64,000 nucleotides of DNA, from contig NZ_CADEPL010000021.1 in NCBI RefSeq assembly GCF_902829295.1, forward strand, positions 1 to 64,000, written 5' to 3'. Source of the stretch: Vogesella oryzae (lineage in GTDB: Bacteria; Pseudomonadota; Gammaproteobacteria; Burkholderiales; Chromobacteriaceae). Shown here in pieces: positions 1 to 11,529 of the stretch (position 1 is its first letter; every line of letters starts with the position of its first letter). The position numbers and the translations under genes are program-made. The notes below the pieces were generated by a model. The model saw only the letters and a list, made by a program, of their open reading frames with translations. It searched no databases and was not told the origin of the DNA.

Positions 1-1963
1 CCTGGTGGACGATGCCATCGTGGTGGTGGAAAACATCCACCGCCACCGCCAGCTGCATCCGCAAGCCAGCCTCTCCGAGCTGATTCCGCGTGCGGTAGAC
101 GAAGTGGGCGGCCCCACCATCCTCGCCACGCTGACGGTGATTGCCGCGCTGCTGCCGATGGCCTTCGTCTCCGGCCTGATGGGCCCGTACATGAGCCCGA
201 TCCCGATCAATGCCTCGATGGGCATGCTGATCTCGCTGGCGATCGCCTTCATCCTCACGCCGTGGTTGTCGCGGCTGTGGCTGGCCAAGACCCACCAGCA
301 TCACGACGGGTTGGCCGCCAAGTTGCAGCCACTGGCCGGCAAGGTGTTCGCGCCGTTCCTGCACCCGCAGACTGGCGGCCGTGCCCGCTCGCTGCTGTGG
401 CTTGGCGTCGCCGGCATGGTGGCGCTGTCGCTGGCACTGCCGGTGGCCAAGCTGGTGGTGCTGAAGATGCTGCCGTTCGACAACAAGTCCGAGCTGCAAC
501 TGGTGGTGGACATGCCGGCCGGCAGCCCGCTGGAAGACACCGCCGCGCTGATGAAAGAAATGGGTAGCTGGCTGGGCAAGCAGCCGGAGGTGGTCAACTA
601 CCAGGCCTATGCCGGCACCGCCGCGCCGATCAACTTCAATGGTCTGGTGCGCCAGTACTACCTGCGCAGCGGCTATGAAAGCGGCGACATGCTGATCAAC
701 CTGCTGGATAAGCACCAGCGCAGCGAATCCAGCCACCGTATCGCCCTGCGCTACCGCCCGGCACTCACCCAAATTGCCCAACGCTACGGCGCGCGCATCA
801 AGCTGGTGGAAGTACCGCCGGGTCCGCCGGTGATGGCGCCGATCGTGGCCGAGGTCTACGGCCCGTCCGCCGCCGGCCGCGCCAGCGTGACGCAGCAACT
901 GGAGGCGCTGTTCAAGCGCAGCAGCCATATCGTGGACGTGGATAGCAGCGTGCAGCCGCAAGGCCCGAAAACCGTGCTGCTGATCGACCGCGAGAAAGCC
1001 ATGCAGCGCGGCGTGCCGCAGGCCGCCATTGTCGCCACGTTGGCCGCAGGCCTGGGCGGCGACAACGCCACCTGGCTGCACGACAACAGCAAGTACGCGG
1101 TGCCGGTGCAGCTGCGCCTGCCGCTGGCGGCGCAGGCCAATACCGATGCGCTGCTGGCACTGCCGGTACGCGCCGGTGACGGCAGCGTGCTGCCGCTGTC
1201 CGGGCTGGTCAAAGCGGTGCCGGCGCAGGTGGAACGCCCGCGCATGCGCAAGGACGGCGTAGCGGTGGACTATGTGGTCGGCGACATGGCAGGCGGCGAG
1301 GACAGCCCGCTGTACGGCATGTTCGAGATGCGCAGCCAGTTGGCCACTATCCAGACCGCCAACCTGCAGCCGCTGGGCGAGTACTTCATCCACCAGCCGC
1401 AGGACACCCAGCGCCAGTACGCCATCAAGTGGGATGGCGAATGGCAGATCACCTATGAAACCTTCCGCGACATGGGTGCCGCCTACGCGGTGGGCCTGGT
1501 GCTGATCTACCTGCTGGTGGTGGCGCACTTCGGCTCCTACCTGATGCCGCTGATCATCATGGCGCCGATTCCGCTGACGCTGGTGGGGGTGATGCCCGGC
1601 CATGCACTGCTGGGCGCGCCGTTCACCGCCACCAGCATGATCGGCATGATCGCGCTGGCCGGCATCATCGTGCGCAACTCCATCCTGCTGGTGGACTTCA
1701 TCCGCCTGGAGGTGGCCGGCGGCATGGACTTCGCCACCGCTGTGGTGCGCTCCGCCGCCACCCGCGCACAGCCGATCGCCCTGACCGGCCTGGCGGCGAT
1801 GATCGGCGCGCTGTTCATCCTCGACGACCCGATCTTCAACGGTCTGGCCATCTCGCTGATCTTCGGCATTTTCGTCTCCACCCTGCTGACGCTGGTGGTG
1901 ATCCCCTTGCTCTACTACATCGCCTTCCGTGGCCAGGCCGCGGCAGCGACCACTGAAAGGTAA
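1..1963 (+). CDS. RND-family efflux permease, 3' part (5' end outside window)
   Basis: The reading frame is open from the first bases and lacks its N-terminal part. The first residues, LVDDAIVVVEN, match transmembrane helix 4 of RND pumps, with the paired Asp of the proton relay, so about 400 residues are missing and about 650 remain. The rest shows a large periplasmic loop, then the second set of helices, with a late segment IALAGIIVRNSILLVDF typical of the C-terminal half. RND permeases export substrates across the envelope with a membrane-fusion protein and a TolC channel; a TolC-type gene lies two genes downstream and the fusion protein is probably upstream. The substrate cannot be read from the sequence. 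The neighbours (DUF2892, rhodanese) hint at a sulfur link, which is inference. Its last codons carry the ribosome binding site of the next gene. Confidence 0.9.
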   Translation, partial: LVDDAIVVVENIHRHRQLHPQASLSELIPRAVDEVGGPTILATLTVIAALLPMAFVSGLMGPYMSPIPINASMGMLISLAIAFILTPWLSRLWLAKTHQHHDGLAAKLQPLAGKVFAPFLHPQTGGRARSLLWLGVAGMVALSLALPVAKLVVLKMLPFDNKSELQLVVDMPAGSPLEDTAALMKEMGSWLGKQPEVVNYQAYAGTAAPINFNGLVRQYYLRSGYESGDMLINLLDKHQRSESSHRIALRYRPALTQIAQRYGARIKLVEVPPGPPVMAPIVAEVYGPSAAGRASVTQQLEALFKRSSHIVDVDSSVQPQGPKTVLLIDREKAMQRGVPQAAIVATLAAGLGGDNATWLHDNSKYAVPVQLRLPLAAQANTDALLALPVRAGDGSVLPLSGLVKAVPAQVERPRMRKDGVAVDYVVGDMAGGEDSPLYGMFEMRSQLATIQTANLQPLGEYFIHQPQDTQRQYAIKWDGEWQITYETFRDMGAAYAVGLVLIYLLVVAHFGSYLMPLIIMAPIPLTLVGVMPGHALLGAPFTATSMIGMIALAGIIVRNSILLVDFIRLEVAGGMDFATAVVRSAATRAQPIALTGLAAMIGALFILDDPIFNGLAISLIFGIFVSTLLTLVVIPLLYYIAFRGQAAAATTER

Positions 1964-1968
1964 CTATC

Positions 1969-2196
1969 ATGACTATCGAACGCGCCATCCGCTTTTTTGC
2001 CGGCTTCATGATCCTGCTGTCACTGGCACTGGGCGCCGAAGCCAGCCCGCTGTTCGTCAGCAAATACTGGCTGTGGCTGACCGCCTTCGTCGGCGCCAAC
2101 CTGTTCCAGTTCTCGCTCACCAACTTCTGCCCGCTGGCCCTGCTGCTGAAAAAGCTGGGCGTACCGGAGCAGGCCAGCTGCGGAGCCCGCAAATGA
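1969..2196 (+). CDS. DUF2892 (YgaP-type) inner-membrane protein, 75 aa
   Basis: A 75-residue protein with two hydrophobic stretches (about residues 9-25 and 33-50) and the NxFQxSxxxFCPLALLLKKLG C-terminal pattern of the DUF2892 family. This domain also occurs as the membrane part of YgaP, where it is fused to a rhodanese. Here a rhodanese is encoded separately two genes downstream, so the pair may act together. The start lies 5 nt after the pump stop with GAAAGG in front, and the stop overlaps the next start (ATGA), so the genes are translationally coupled. The biochemical role of the family is not established. Confidence 0.85.
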   Translation: MTIERAIRFFAGFMILLSLALGAEASPLFVSKYWLWLTAFVGANLFQFSLTNFCPLALLLKKLGVPEQASCGARK

Positions 2197-3560
2197 CACG
2201 CCTGTTGTTGCCGGCCCTGATCGCGCTGGCACTGATGCCTGCCGCGCAGGCCCTGGATCTGCAGCAAGCCTGGCAGGCCGCACGCGGACACGATCCGCAA
2301 CTGGCCGCCAGCGAGGCTAACGGCCGCGCCGATGCCACCCTGCCCGCCCAGGGCCGCGCCATGCTGCGGCCCAAGCTCGGGCTGGTGGCCGGCGGAGGCT
2401 GGGGCAGCATGGACCAGCTCACCCGCGGCGCCCGCTTCGTCACCCCCGGCATGAGTTCGGATCAGGTGGAATTCGAAAGCAAGGTCAGCGGCGGTACGCG
2501 GCAGTGGTGGGGGCTGGAAGCACGCCAGATGCTGTATGACGCCAGCGCCAGTGCCACGGCCGGACAGTTGGCCGCACAGGGTCAGGCCGGTGCGGCCAAC
2601 CTTGTCGCCGCTCGGCAGCAGGCGATGTTGCAGCTGGCCGCCCGCTATTTCGACGTACTGGCAGCCGATGCCCAGCTGGCCGCACTGGCGCAGCAGCAAC
2701 GCGCCACCCGCGAGGCACTGGATGCCACCCAGGCACGCTACCAGGCTGGCGATGCACCGATTACCGATCTGGAAGAAGCCCGCGCACGGCTGGCACTGCT
2801 GGATGCCGATACCCTGGCATTGCAACAGCAACACCAGCTGGCGGTACAACGCCTGAGCGACCTCACCGGCCTGCCGCCAGCCACCCTGCAAGACCTGCCC
2901 GCCGGCGGCACCCTGCCGCTACCGGCACTGGCACCGCTGACCGACTGGCAACAGCAGGCTCGGCAGCGCAACCCGCAGTTACAGGCCAGCCAGGCTGGCC
3001 GCGATGCCGCGCGACTGGAGGCCGGCAAGCACAGCGCCGGCGGCAGCCCGAAACTGGAGCTGGTCGCCCGTGCCGGTGACGAGCGCTGGCGCGATAGCGA
3101 TGCCAGCCAGCGGAGCCGGCAGCAGTTCGTCGGCGTCGAGCTGACCATCCCGCTGTATACCGGCGGCTATCGCGATGCCAAGTACAGCGAGGCGCTGGCG
3201 CGGCAAGATGCCGCCGAAGCCGGTGTCAATGCCGCGGCACTGGCGGTAAACGATGCGGTGCATAACGCCTGGCTGGGCGTAAGCCAGGGCCAGAGCAGGT
3301 TGGCCGCATTGCAATTGGCCGAACAGGCGGCCCGCCGCCAGCTTGATGCCACCCGGATGGGGCGCGAGGAAGGGGCGCGCACCACGCTGGACCTGCTCAA
3401 TGCCGAACAGGGTGTCGCCGAGGTAGTGAAGCAGCGTGCGCTGCTGCGCTACCAGACCCTGTACCAGTGGCTGGCGCTGCACGCCGCCGCAGGCACGCTG
3501 GACGACAGTGTGATCGCCAACCTCAAACCGCTATTTGCCACCTCCGGAAAGCAACCATGA
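2193..3560 (+). CDS. TolC-family outer-membrane efflux protein
   Basis: A 455-residue protein with an N-terminal signal peptide (LLLPALIALALMPAAQA) followed by two Ala/Gln-rich alpha-helical repeats typical of TolC/NodT outer-membrane channels. The second repeat contains the usual ELTIPLYTGG motif (about residue 310). It should form the outer-membrane exit duct for the RND pump encoded upstream. I chose ATG 2193 because it overlaps the DUF2892 stop as ATGA and is followed directly by the signal peptide; the open frame continues upstream but overlaps other genes. Its own stop overlaps the rhodanese start in the same way. Confidence 0.9.
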   Translation: MTRLLLPALIALALMPAAQALDLQQAWQAARGHDPQLAASEANGRADATLPAQGRAMLRPKLGLVAGGGWGSMDQLTRGARFVTPGMSSDQVEFESKVSGGTRQWWGLEARQMLYDASASATAGQLAAQGQAGAANLVAARQQAMLQLAARYFDVLAADAQLAALAQQQRATREALDATQARYQAGDAPITDLEEARARLALLDADTLALQQQHQLAVQRLSDLTGLPPATLQDLPAGGTLPLPALAPLTDWQQQARQRNPQLQASQAGRDAARLEAGKHSAGGSPKLELVARAGDERWRDSDASQRSRQQFVGVELTIPLYTGGYRDAKYSEALARQDAAEAGVNAAALAVNDAVHNAWLGVSQGQSRLAALQLAEQAARRQLDATRMGREEGARTTLDLLNAEQGVAEVVKQRALLRYQTLYQWLALHAAAGTLDDSVIANLKPLFATSGKQP

Positions 3561-3871
3561 TTGCCTGGCTGAAAAAACTGTTTTCTCCCGCGCCTGCGCC
3601 GGCACTGCCGGCCGGCACCCTGCTGATCGACGTACGCGAGCCGCAGGAGTACGCCTCCGGCCATGCCCCCGGTGCCATCAACATCCCGCTGGCGCAGCTG
3701 GGCAGCCACATTCAGCGGCTGCAGGCCGGCAAGCCGCCGGCCCTGGTGCTGTACTGCACCAGCGGCATGCGCAGCGCCGCCGCCTGCCGCCAGTTGCAAC
3801 AGGCTGGTTTCCACCAGGTACACAACGCCCGCACCCGCCAGCAGGCGGCCGTCTGGCTGCAACAGCGCTAG
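3557..3871 (+). CDS. single-domain rhodanese-like sulfurtransferase
   Basis: A 104-residue rhodanese domain. The active-site loop is CTSGMRS with the catalytic Cys at about residue 67, fitting the CxxGxR pattern of thiosulfate/persulfide sulfurtransferases, and the N-terminal LIDVREPQEYASGHAPGAIN is a classic rhodanese opening. There is no signal peptide; the N-terminus (MIAWLKKLFS) is short and amphipathic. It is the last gene of the efflux unit, overlapping the TolC stop by ATGA, and is followed by a strong hairpin. Co-transcription with an RND pump and a DUF2892 protein suggests handling of reactive sulfur or thiol stress, but the substrate is unknown. Confidence 0.88.
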   Translation: MIAWLKKLFSPAPAPALPAGTLLIDVREPQEYASGHAPGAINIPLAQLGSHIQRLQAGKPPALVLYCTSGMRSAAACRQLQQAGFHQVHNARTRQQAAVWLQQR

Positions 3872-3918
3872 CCACCATTCCCTGCGGTTACCGGCAACCG
3901 TTGACCGCAGGCATGAAA

Positions 3919-3945
3919 AAAGGCACCGTCAGAAGACGGTGCCTT
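3919..3945. terminator. bidirectional terminator between rhodanese and purA
   Basis: A perfect ten-base stem AGGCACCGTC / GACGGTGCCT with loop AGAA is flanked by an A-run on the left and a T-run on the right. It can therefore end both the rightward efflux operon and the leftward purA transcript. Confidence 0.9.
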
Positions 3946-3966
3946 TTTGCAGCATAACGCGTTGGC

Positions 3967-6445
<2,479 letters not shown>

Positions 6446-6464
6446 TTTGCCTTACACACAAGAA

Positions 6465-6489
6465 AAGGCGGGATTCACAATCCCGCCTT
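6465..6489 (-). terminator. hairpin between hflC and hisZ
   Basis: Perfect 11-base stem AAGGCGGGATT / AATCCCGCCTT with a three-base loop. On the minus strand it is followed by TTTTCTT, fitting a terminator or attenuator after hflC. A TGCGGCCAAC repeat lies just beside it at about 6509. Confidence 0.75.
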
Positions 6490-6544
6490 GTTATTCAGCA
6501 GCGCGGCCTGCGGCCAACGTGCCTAAATGTCAGCCCAAATTGTA

Positions 6545-7420
6545 TCAGCGTGAACCCGGTTGCGCACGCTTGAAATACTTGAAGAAATCCGAACTGGGGT
6601 CGAGCACCATTACATCGCTCTTGTTGTGGAAGGTCTGCTTGTAGGCTTCCATGCTACGCCAGAAAGCATAGAACTCCGGGTTCTTGCCGTAGGCCTGGGC
6701 ATAAATTGCCGCTGCCTTGGCATCGCCCTCGCCTTTCAGCTGCTGGGCCTGGCGGTAGGCATCGGCCAGAATCACCTCGCGCTGACGGTCGGCATCGGCA
6801 CGGATACGCTCGGCCTCGGCAGAGCCTTCGCTGCGCAGCTGGTTTGCCACGGTACGGCGCTCGGAATTCATGCGCTCGAATACCGAATCGCTGATTTTCT
6901 CCGGAAAGTCCACCCGCTTCAGCCGCACATCCAGAATAGCCACGCCGATCTTCTGCGCCTCGCTATCGGCACGCTTGCGCACGATCTCCATCACCTCATC
7001 ACGCTTGCCGGAGATGACATCGGCGACGGTTTTCTGGCCGAACTCGGCACGCAGACCGTCGTTGATGGTCTGACGCAGGCGCTGCACCGCCACAGTTTCG
7101 TTACCGCCCACGCTCTTGTAGAAGCGCTCGACATCGGTCACGCGCCATTTGACGAAGCTGTCGACCAGCACGTTCTTCTTTTCTCGGGTGTTGAATAGTT
7201 CGGGCGCCTCCGGATCGATGGTCTGGATACGACGGTCGAAATAGCGCACGTTCTGCATCAGCGGGATCTTGAAGTGGATACCCGGCGCCTTGATGACATC
7301 CACCACCTCGCCAAACTGGAACACCATGGCGAACTGACGCTGGTCAACGGTAAACAGCGAACCGGCAGCAAGCAACAGGCTGGCCGCAATAGCGATTATG
7401 ACGGGAAACATTCGTTCCAT
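6545..7420 (-). CDS. hflC: HflC, SPFH-domain protease modulator
   Basis: A 291-residue protein with one N-terminal membrane segment (about residues 5-22) followed by an SPFH/prohibitin domain (VDQRQFAMVFQFGE, then GIHFKIPLMQNVRYFDRRIQ). HflC forms with HflK a large periplasmic-facing complex that controls the membrane protease FtsH. It starts 12 nt after hflK with AGAGGA in front, so the two are translated from one transcript. The long charged helix rich in Ala/Glu/Arg near residues 160-230 is the coiled-coil part seen in the family. Confidence 0.95.
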   Translation of the reverse strand: MERMFPVIIAIAASLLLAAGSLFTVDQRQFAMVFQFGEVVDVIKAPGIHFKIPLMQNVRYFDRRIQTIDPEAPELFNTREKKNVLVDSFVKWRVTDVERFYKSVGGNETVAVQRLRQTINDGLRAEFGQKTVADVISGKRDEVMEIVRKRADSEAQKIGVAILDVRLKRVDFPEKISDSVFERMNSERRTVANQLRSEGSAEAERIRADADRQREVILADAYRQAQQLKGEGDAKAAAIYAQAYGKNPEFYAFWRSMEAYKQTFHNKSDVMVLDPSSDFFKYFKRAQPGSR

Positions 7421-7432
7421 CTGTGTGTCCTC

Positions 7433-8617
7433 TTAGCGGCCGCGAATGACTTCGCGTTCGGTGTGCGCTCGTGGCGCCAGGGCGGGTTGGCTGTCAGTCT
7501 GCGGAATCGCAGGAGCCTTAGGCTCGGCGGCACGCTCCGCGGCAGACTGCTGCATCAGTTTGTCCAGCGGCAGATACAACAGATTGTTGCCGGACTTCTG
7601 ATCCACATACACCTTGCTGCTGTTGGACAGCACCTGCTGCATCATGTCGAGGTACAGACGGTCGCGCATGACTTTGGGCGCCTTGGTGTATTCGGCCAAC
7701 ACGCTCTGGAAGCGTGCAGCATCACCTTCGGCAGTAGAAACGACTTTCTGTTTGTAACCTTGCGCCTCTTCCAGTAACCGCGATGCCAGACCCTGCGCCT
7801 TGGGCACCACGTCATTGGCGTAGGCCTGGCCTTCATTGCGCAGCTTTTCCTTGTCCTGACCGGCTTTCACGGCATCGTCAAAGGCAGCAATCACCTCTTC
7901 CGGCGGCTGCACATCGTTGATGTTGACCTTGGCCACGCGTACCCCGAGACGGTAGCGATCGAGGATGCCCTGCATGATGCTCTGCGTTTCCGCCGCTACC
8001 TGGCCGCGCCCCTCGTTGAGCACGAAGTCCACCTTGCTGCGGCCAACCACTTCACGAATCGCGGTTTCCGCCGCCTGCTTCACTACGTCCTGCGCATCGT
8101 CTTCCAGCGCCAGGTTATTGAACAGGAAGTCGCGTGCATCTTTCACGTCGTACTGTACCGATAGCTGAACATCGATGATGTTCTGGTCCTCGGTCAGCAT
8201 CAACGACTCTTCCTTCACCCGGTTCTTGGCATTGCTGCGATAGCCGATTTCCACGCTGCGCAGCTGGGTAAGGTTGACGATTTCGACCTGCTCGAACGGA
8301 TATGGCGCATGCCACTGCAAGCCGGATTCGCTGCTGCGGTTATAACTCCCCAGCCGCAGTACAACCCCCTCTTCACGGGCGTCCACTACATAAAAACCGC
8401 TGGCAAGCCATAAGCCGCCCAGCACCAGCAGCAAACCGGCGGCACCGAAACGCATGCCACCGCTCATGCGCGGGCCGCCATTGCCAGTATTAGGGGCTTG
8501 TGGCTGGCGAGGCTTGCCCCCCAGCAGACGGGACAGCTTTTCATTCAGCTGGCGGAATACTTCATCCAGATCCGGCGGCCCGTCATCGGGGCCACGATTG
8601 TTACCATTCTGTGCCAT
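7433..8617 (-). CDS. hflK: HflK, SPFH-domain protease modulator
   Basis: A 394-residue protein. The cytoplasmic N-terminus is rich in Gly/Asn/Pro (NGNNRGPDDGPPDLDEV), as usual for HflK, followed by one membrane segment (about residues 55-75) and the SPFH domain starting VDAREEGVVLRLG. It partners HflC in regulating FtsH. I chose the ATG at 8617, which overlaps the hflX stop by 17 nt; a longer frame runs upstream inside hflX but adds nothing family-like. The C-terminal tail is Pro/Ala-rich. Confidence 0.94.
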   Translation of the reverse strand: MAQNGNNRGPDDGPPDLDEVFRQLNEKLSRLLGGKPRQPQAPNTGNGGPRMSGGMRFGAAGLLLVLGGLWLASGFYVVDAREEGVVLRLGSYNRSSESGLQWHAPYPFEQVEIVNLTQLRSVEIGYRSNAKNRVKEESLMLTEDQNIIDVQLSVQYDVKDARDFLFNNLALEDDAQDVVKQAAETAIREVVGRSKVDFVLNEGRGQVAAETQSIMQGILDRYRLGVRVAKVNINDVQPPEEVIAAFDDAVKAGQDKEKLRNEGQAYANDVVPKAQGLASRLLEEAQGYKQKVVSTAEGDAARFQSVLAEYTKAPKVMRDRLYLDMMQQVLSNSSKVYVDQKSGNNLLYLPLDKLMQQSAAERAAEPKAPAIPQTDSQPALAPRAHTEREVIRGR

Positions 8618-9737
8618 AGGAGTCTTCTTGTTGAGTATGCGTTGCTGTCGTTCCAGACACGCGTTCGGCAATCGCCTCCCGCAGGAGTTCCAAGCCGGCA
8701 CCGGTCAGCGCCGACACCCGCACGCCGACGACAATACCGTGCTCATCACGAATGATTTCCGGCGGCAGCTCGCGCAAATCGGTCTTGTTCCATACCAGCA
8801 GCTGCGGCACCTCGGCGGCATCGATCTCCTGCAGCACCTTGTTGACCTCTTCTACCTGACGGTCACGCATATCGCTGGCCGAATCGACAACATGCAACAG
8901 CAAGTCGGCGGAGATGGTTTCTTCCAGCGTGGCGCGAAAGGCCGCCACCAGCGAGTGCGGCAGATCGCGGATAAAGCCGACGGTATCCGACAGCACAATC
9001 GACACATCCTGATTGATATACAAGCGGCGGCTGGTGGTATCCAGCGTGGCGAACAGCTGGTTGGCCGCATAAATATTGGCCTTGGTCAGCGCATTGAACA
9101 GCGTGGATTTGCCGGCGTTGGTATAGCCAACGATGGACACCGAGGCAACGCCGGAGCGTGCCCGTCCCCGCCGCTGGGTTTTGCGCTGCTTCTGCACGGT
9201 AGCCAGGCGCTCTTTCAACGCCTTGACGCGAATACCCAGCAAGCGACGGTCGGTTTCCAGCTGCGTCTCGCCCGGACCGCGCAAGCCGATACCGCCCTTT
9301 TGCCGCTCCAGGTGGGTCCAGCCGCGTACCAGACGGGTAGCCATGTGTGACAACTGCGCCAGTTCCACCTGCAGCTTGCCTTCATGACTACGCGCGCGCT
9401 GGGCAAAAATATCCAGAATCAGGCTGACACGATCCACCACGCGGCATTGCATCTCGCGCTCCAGGTTGCGCTCCTGGATCGGCTTGAGGTCATGGTTGAA
9501 AATCACCACATTGGCACCGGTAGCCCGCACCATGGCCGCGATTTCCTCGACCTTGCCCTTGCCGGCAAACAGTGCCGCATCCGGCCGTTGCCGCTTGCCG
9601 CGCACAATACCGCAGACGCCAACACCGGCGCCCTTTACCAGCTCAACACATTCGGAGACGCCTTCTTCGTAGTCGGCCTCACCAAAATCCAGACATACCA
9701 GAACTGCCTGGTCACCCAGGTCGGGACGGTCAAACAC
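8601..9737 (-). CDS. hflX: GTPase HflX (ribosome-splitting)
   Basis: A 378-residue protein with the N-terminal HflX domain (LFAGKGKVEEI, FNHDLKPIQERNLE), the GIGLRGPGETQLETDRR linker and a TrmE-like GTPase domain with G1 GYTNAGKST. HflX binds ribosomes and can split stalled or heat-damaged ones. The start is GTG at 9737: the frame meets a stop about five codons further upstream and no ATG is available. The upstream sequence has no clear Shine-Dalgarno, so translation may be weak or controlled; a very strong hairpin sits between it and hfq. Confidence 0.94.
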   Translation of the reverse strand: MFDRPDLGDQAVLVCLDFGEADYEEGVSECVELVKGAGVGVCGIVRGKRQRPDAALFAGKGKVEEIAAMVRATGANVVIFNHDLKPIQERNLEREMQCRVVDRVSLILDIFAQRARSHEGKLQVELAQLSHMATRLVRGWTHLERQKGGIGLRGPGETQLETDRRLLGIRVKALKERLATVQKQRKTQRRGRARSGVASVSIVGYTNAGKSTLFNALTKANIYAANQLFATLDTTSRRLYINQDVSIVLSDTVGFIRDLPHSLVAAFRATLEETISADLLLHVVDSASDMRDRQVEEVNKVLQEIDAAEVPQLLVWNKTDLRELPPEIIRDEHGIVVGVRVSALTGAGLELLREAIAERVSGTTATHTQQEDSYGTEW

Positions 9738-9758
9738 TAGGGGAAACTTTCAAGAAAT

Positions 9759-9792
9759 GGGGGCTGGCCGATCGTTTGATCGGCCAGCCCCC
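9759..9792 (-). terminator. 15-bp perfect hairpin between hfq and hflX
   Basis: The arms GGGGGCTGGCCGATC and GATCGGCCAGCCCCC pair perfectly around a GTTT loop. On the minus strand the arm is followed by a mixed CATTTCTTG rather than a clean T-run, so it may be a partial terminator or mRNA end stabiliser that lowers hflX relative to hfq. Confidence 0.65.
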
Positions 9793-9807
9793 GAGATGAA
9801 GCAAAAG

Positions 9808-10065
9808 TTAGGCGTCCTGTGCTTCCGGCTTGGCAGCGTGGTGCTCGTGCGGGATGCTTACCGGACGGGCCGGTACCACAGTGGAGATGGCATGCTTGTA
9901 TACCATCTGGGTCACGGTGTTTTTCAGCAGAACGACATACTGGTCAAAGGACTCGATCTGACCCTGCAGCTTGATACCGTTTACCAGGTAGATGGATACC
10001 GGTACGTGTTCCTTGCGCAGAATGTTCAGAAACGGGTCTTGTAACATTTGCCCTTTGGCGCTCAT
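9808..10065 (-). CDS. hfq: RNA chaperone Hfq
   Basis: An 85-residue protein with the Sm fold signatures: [28 protein letters not shown] (Sm1) and [14 protein letters not shown] (Sm2, with the YKHA motif). It forms a hexamer that pairs small RNAs with mRNAs. The C-terminus is short and His/Ala-rich. GGAG lies nine bases before the ATG. It is the first gene of the hfq-hflX-hflKC series and the 89-nt gap to der on its upstream side should contain its promoter. Confidence 0.97.
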   Translation of the reverse strand: MSAKGQMLQDPFLNILRKEHVPVSIYLVNGIKLQGQIESFDQYVVLLKNTVTQMVYKHAISTVVPARPVSIPHEHHAAKPEAQDA

Positions 10066-10154
10066 TTTTTGTTCTCCAATTTCAAAGAGTTTCTGTAATT
10101 CGGTTCAAGCGGGCTGGTGCTAGCAGTCTTTGTAGCATAAAAAATTCCAGCCGA

Positions 10155-11519
10155 CTATTTGAGGCCCTTATGGCGCATCAAACCTGGTTTGCCGCCTGTG
10201 GCTTCGACCTCAAACGGGTTGTCACTTGATTTGTACTGTACCCGCAGCGGCGTGCCTTGCAAATGAAAAGCCTTGCGGAACATACCTTCCAGATAACGGG
10301 TGTAGCTTTCCGGAACCCGATCCAGCGCGTTACCGTGAATCACGATAATCGGCGGGTTCATGCCGCCCTGGTGCGCATAGCGCAACTTCGGACGCACGGT
10401 ACCGGCACGCGGCGGCTGCTGGCGCTCGGTGGCTACCTGCAGGATACGGGTCAGTTTCGGCGTCGGCAGCTTGCTCATCGCCGCCTTGTAGGCATCGTCG
10501 ATGGACTTGAACAGATCGCCTACCCCGCGGCCTTCCAGCGCCGAGATGTAATGGAACTTGGCAAAATCCAGAAAGCCCAGCTTGCGCAGGATATCCCGCT
10601 TGATGGTGTCTTTCTGCTGAAGTTCCAGGTCTTCCCATTTATTTACCGCTACCACCAGCGCGCGACCGGCTTCCAGCGCGAAGCCGGCGATGGTGGCATC
10701 CTGCTCGGAAATATCCAGCTGCGCATCCAGCACCAGCACCGCCACGTTGGCATCCTCGATCGCCTTCATGGTCTTGATCACCGAGAATTTCTCGATGGCT
10801 TCGTTGACCTTGCCGCGGCGACGGACGCCAGCGGTATCGATAATGGTGTATTTGCGGCTTTCGCGCTCGAAATCAATATAGATACTGTCGCGCGTGGTCC
10901 CTGCCTGGTCGAAAGCAATGACGCGCTCCTCGCCCAGAATGGCATTCACCAGCGTCGATTTGCCTACGTTGGGGCGCCCGATGATGGCAAATTTGGGGTG
11001 ATGGGTCTTGTCCTCTTCCTCGGCATCCGGGAAGTGCTCCAGCACCATTTCCACCAGTTCACGTACGCCATCGCCGTGCGAAGCCGAGATGGTATACGGG
11101 TCGCCCAGTGCCAGCTCGTGGAACTCGGCGGCCGCCATCGCGTGATTGACGCCTTCGGCTTTGTTCACGGCCAGAAACACCGGCTGCTTGGACTGGCGCA
11201 AACGGTTGGCAATGATCTTGTCCTGCGGCGTCAGACCGGTGCGGCCATCCACCAGAAACACGATGGCATCGGCCTCGTCCACGGCTTGCAGCGTCTGCCG
11301 CGCCATTTCGAACAGAATACCTTCGTCCACCACCGGCTCGAAACCGCCGGTATCGACCACCAGGTACGGTTTGCTACCGACACGGCCATGGCCATAGTGA
11401 CGGTCGCGGGTAAGACCCGGCTGATCCGCAACCAGCGCATCGCGCGAGCGGGTCAGCCGGTTAAACAGCGTTGATTTGCCCACATTGGGGCGGCCCACCA
11501 GGGCAATAGTTGGTTTCAT
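10155..11519 (-). CDS. der: GTPase Der (EngA)
   Basis: A 454-residue protein with two GTPase domains in tandem, each with GRPNVGKST (residues 8-16 and about 183-191), and a C-terminal KH-like domain. Der is essential for maturation of the 50S ribosomal subunit. It is the last gene in the ndk-to-der series and follows bamB by about 10 nt, a common arrangement. Confidence 0.97.
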   Translation of the reverse strand: MKPTIALVGRPNVGKSTLFNRLTRSRDALVADQPGLTRDRHYGHGRVGSKPYLVVDTGGFEPVVDEGILFEMARQTLQAVDEADAIVFLVDGRTGLTPQDKIIANRLRQSKQPVFLAVNKAEGVNHAMAAAEFHELALGDPYTISASHGDGVRELVEMVLEHFPDAEEEDKTHHPKFAIIGRPNVGKSTLVNAILGEERVIAFDQAGTTRDSIYIDFERESRKYTIIDTAGVRRRGKVNEAIEKFSVIKTMKAIEDANVAVLVLDAQLDISEQDATIAGFALEAGRALVVAVNKWEDLELQQKDTIKRDILRKLGFLDFAKFHYISALEGRGVGDLFKSIDDAYKAAMSKLPTPKLTRILQVATERQQPPRAGTVRPKLRYAHQGGMNPPIIVIHGNALDRVPESYTRYLEGMFRKAFHLQGTPLRVQYKSSDNPFEVEATGGKPGLMRHKGLK

Positions 11520-11529
11520 CTTTTACAGC

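Noticed and set aside
10257-11474. Long + strand open frame opposite der
   Set aside because: Shadow of Der; no start signal or domain.
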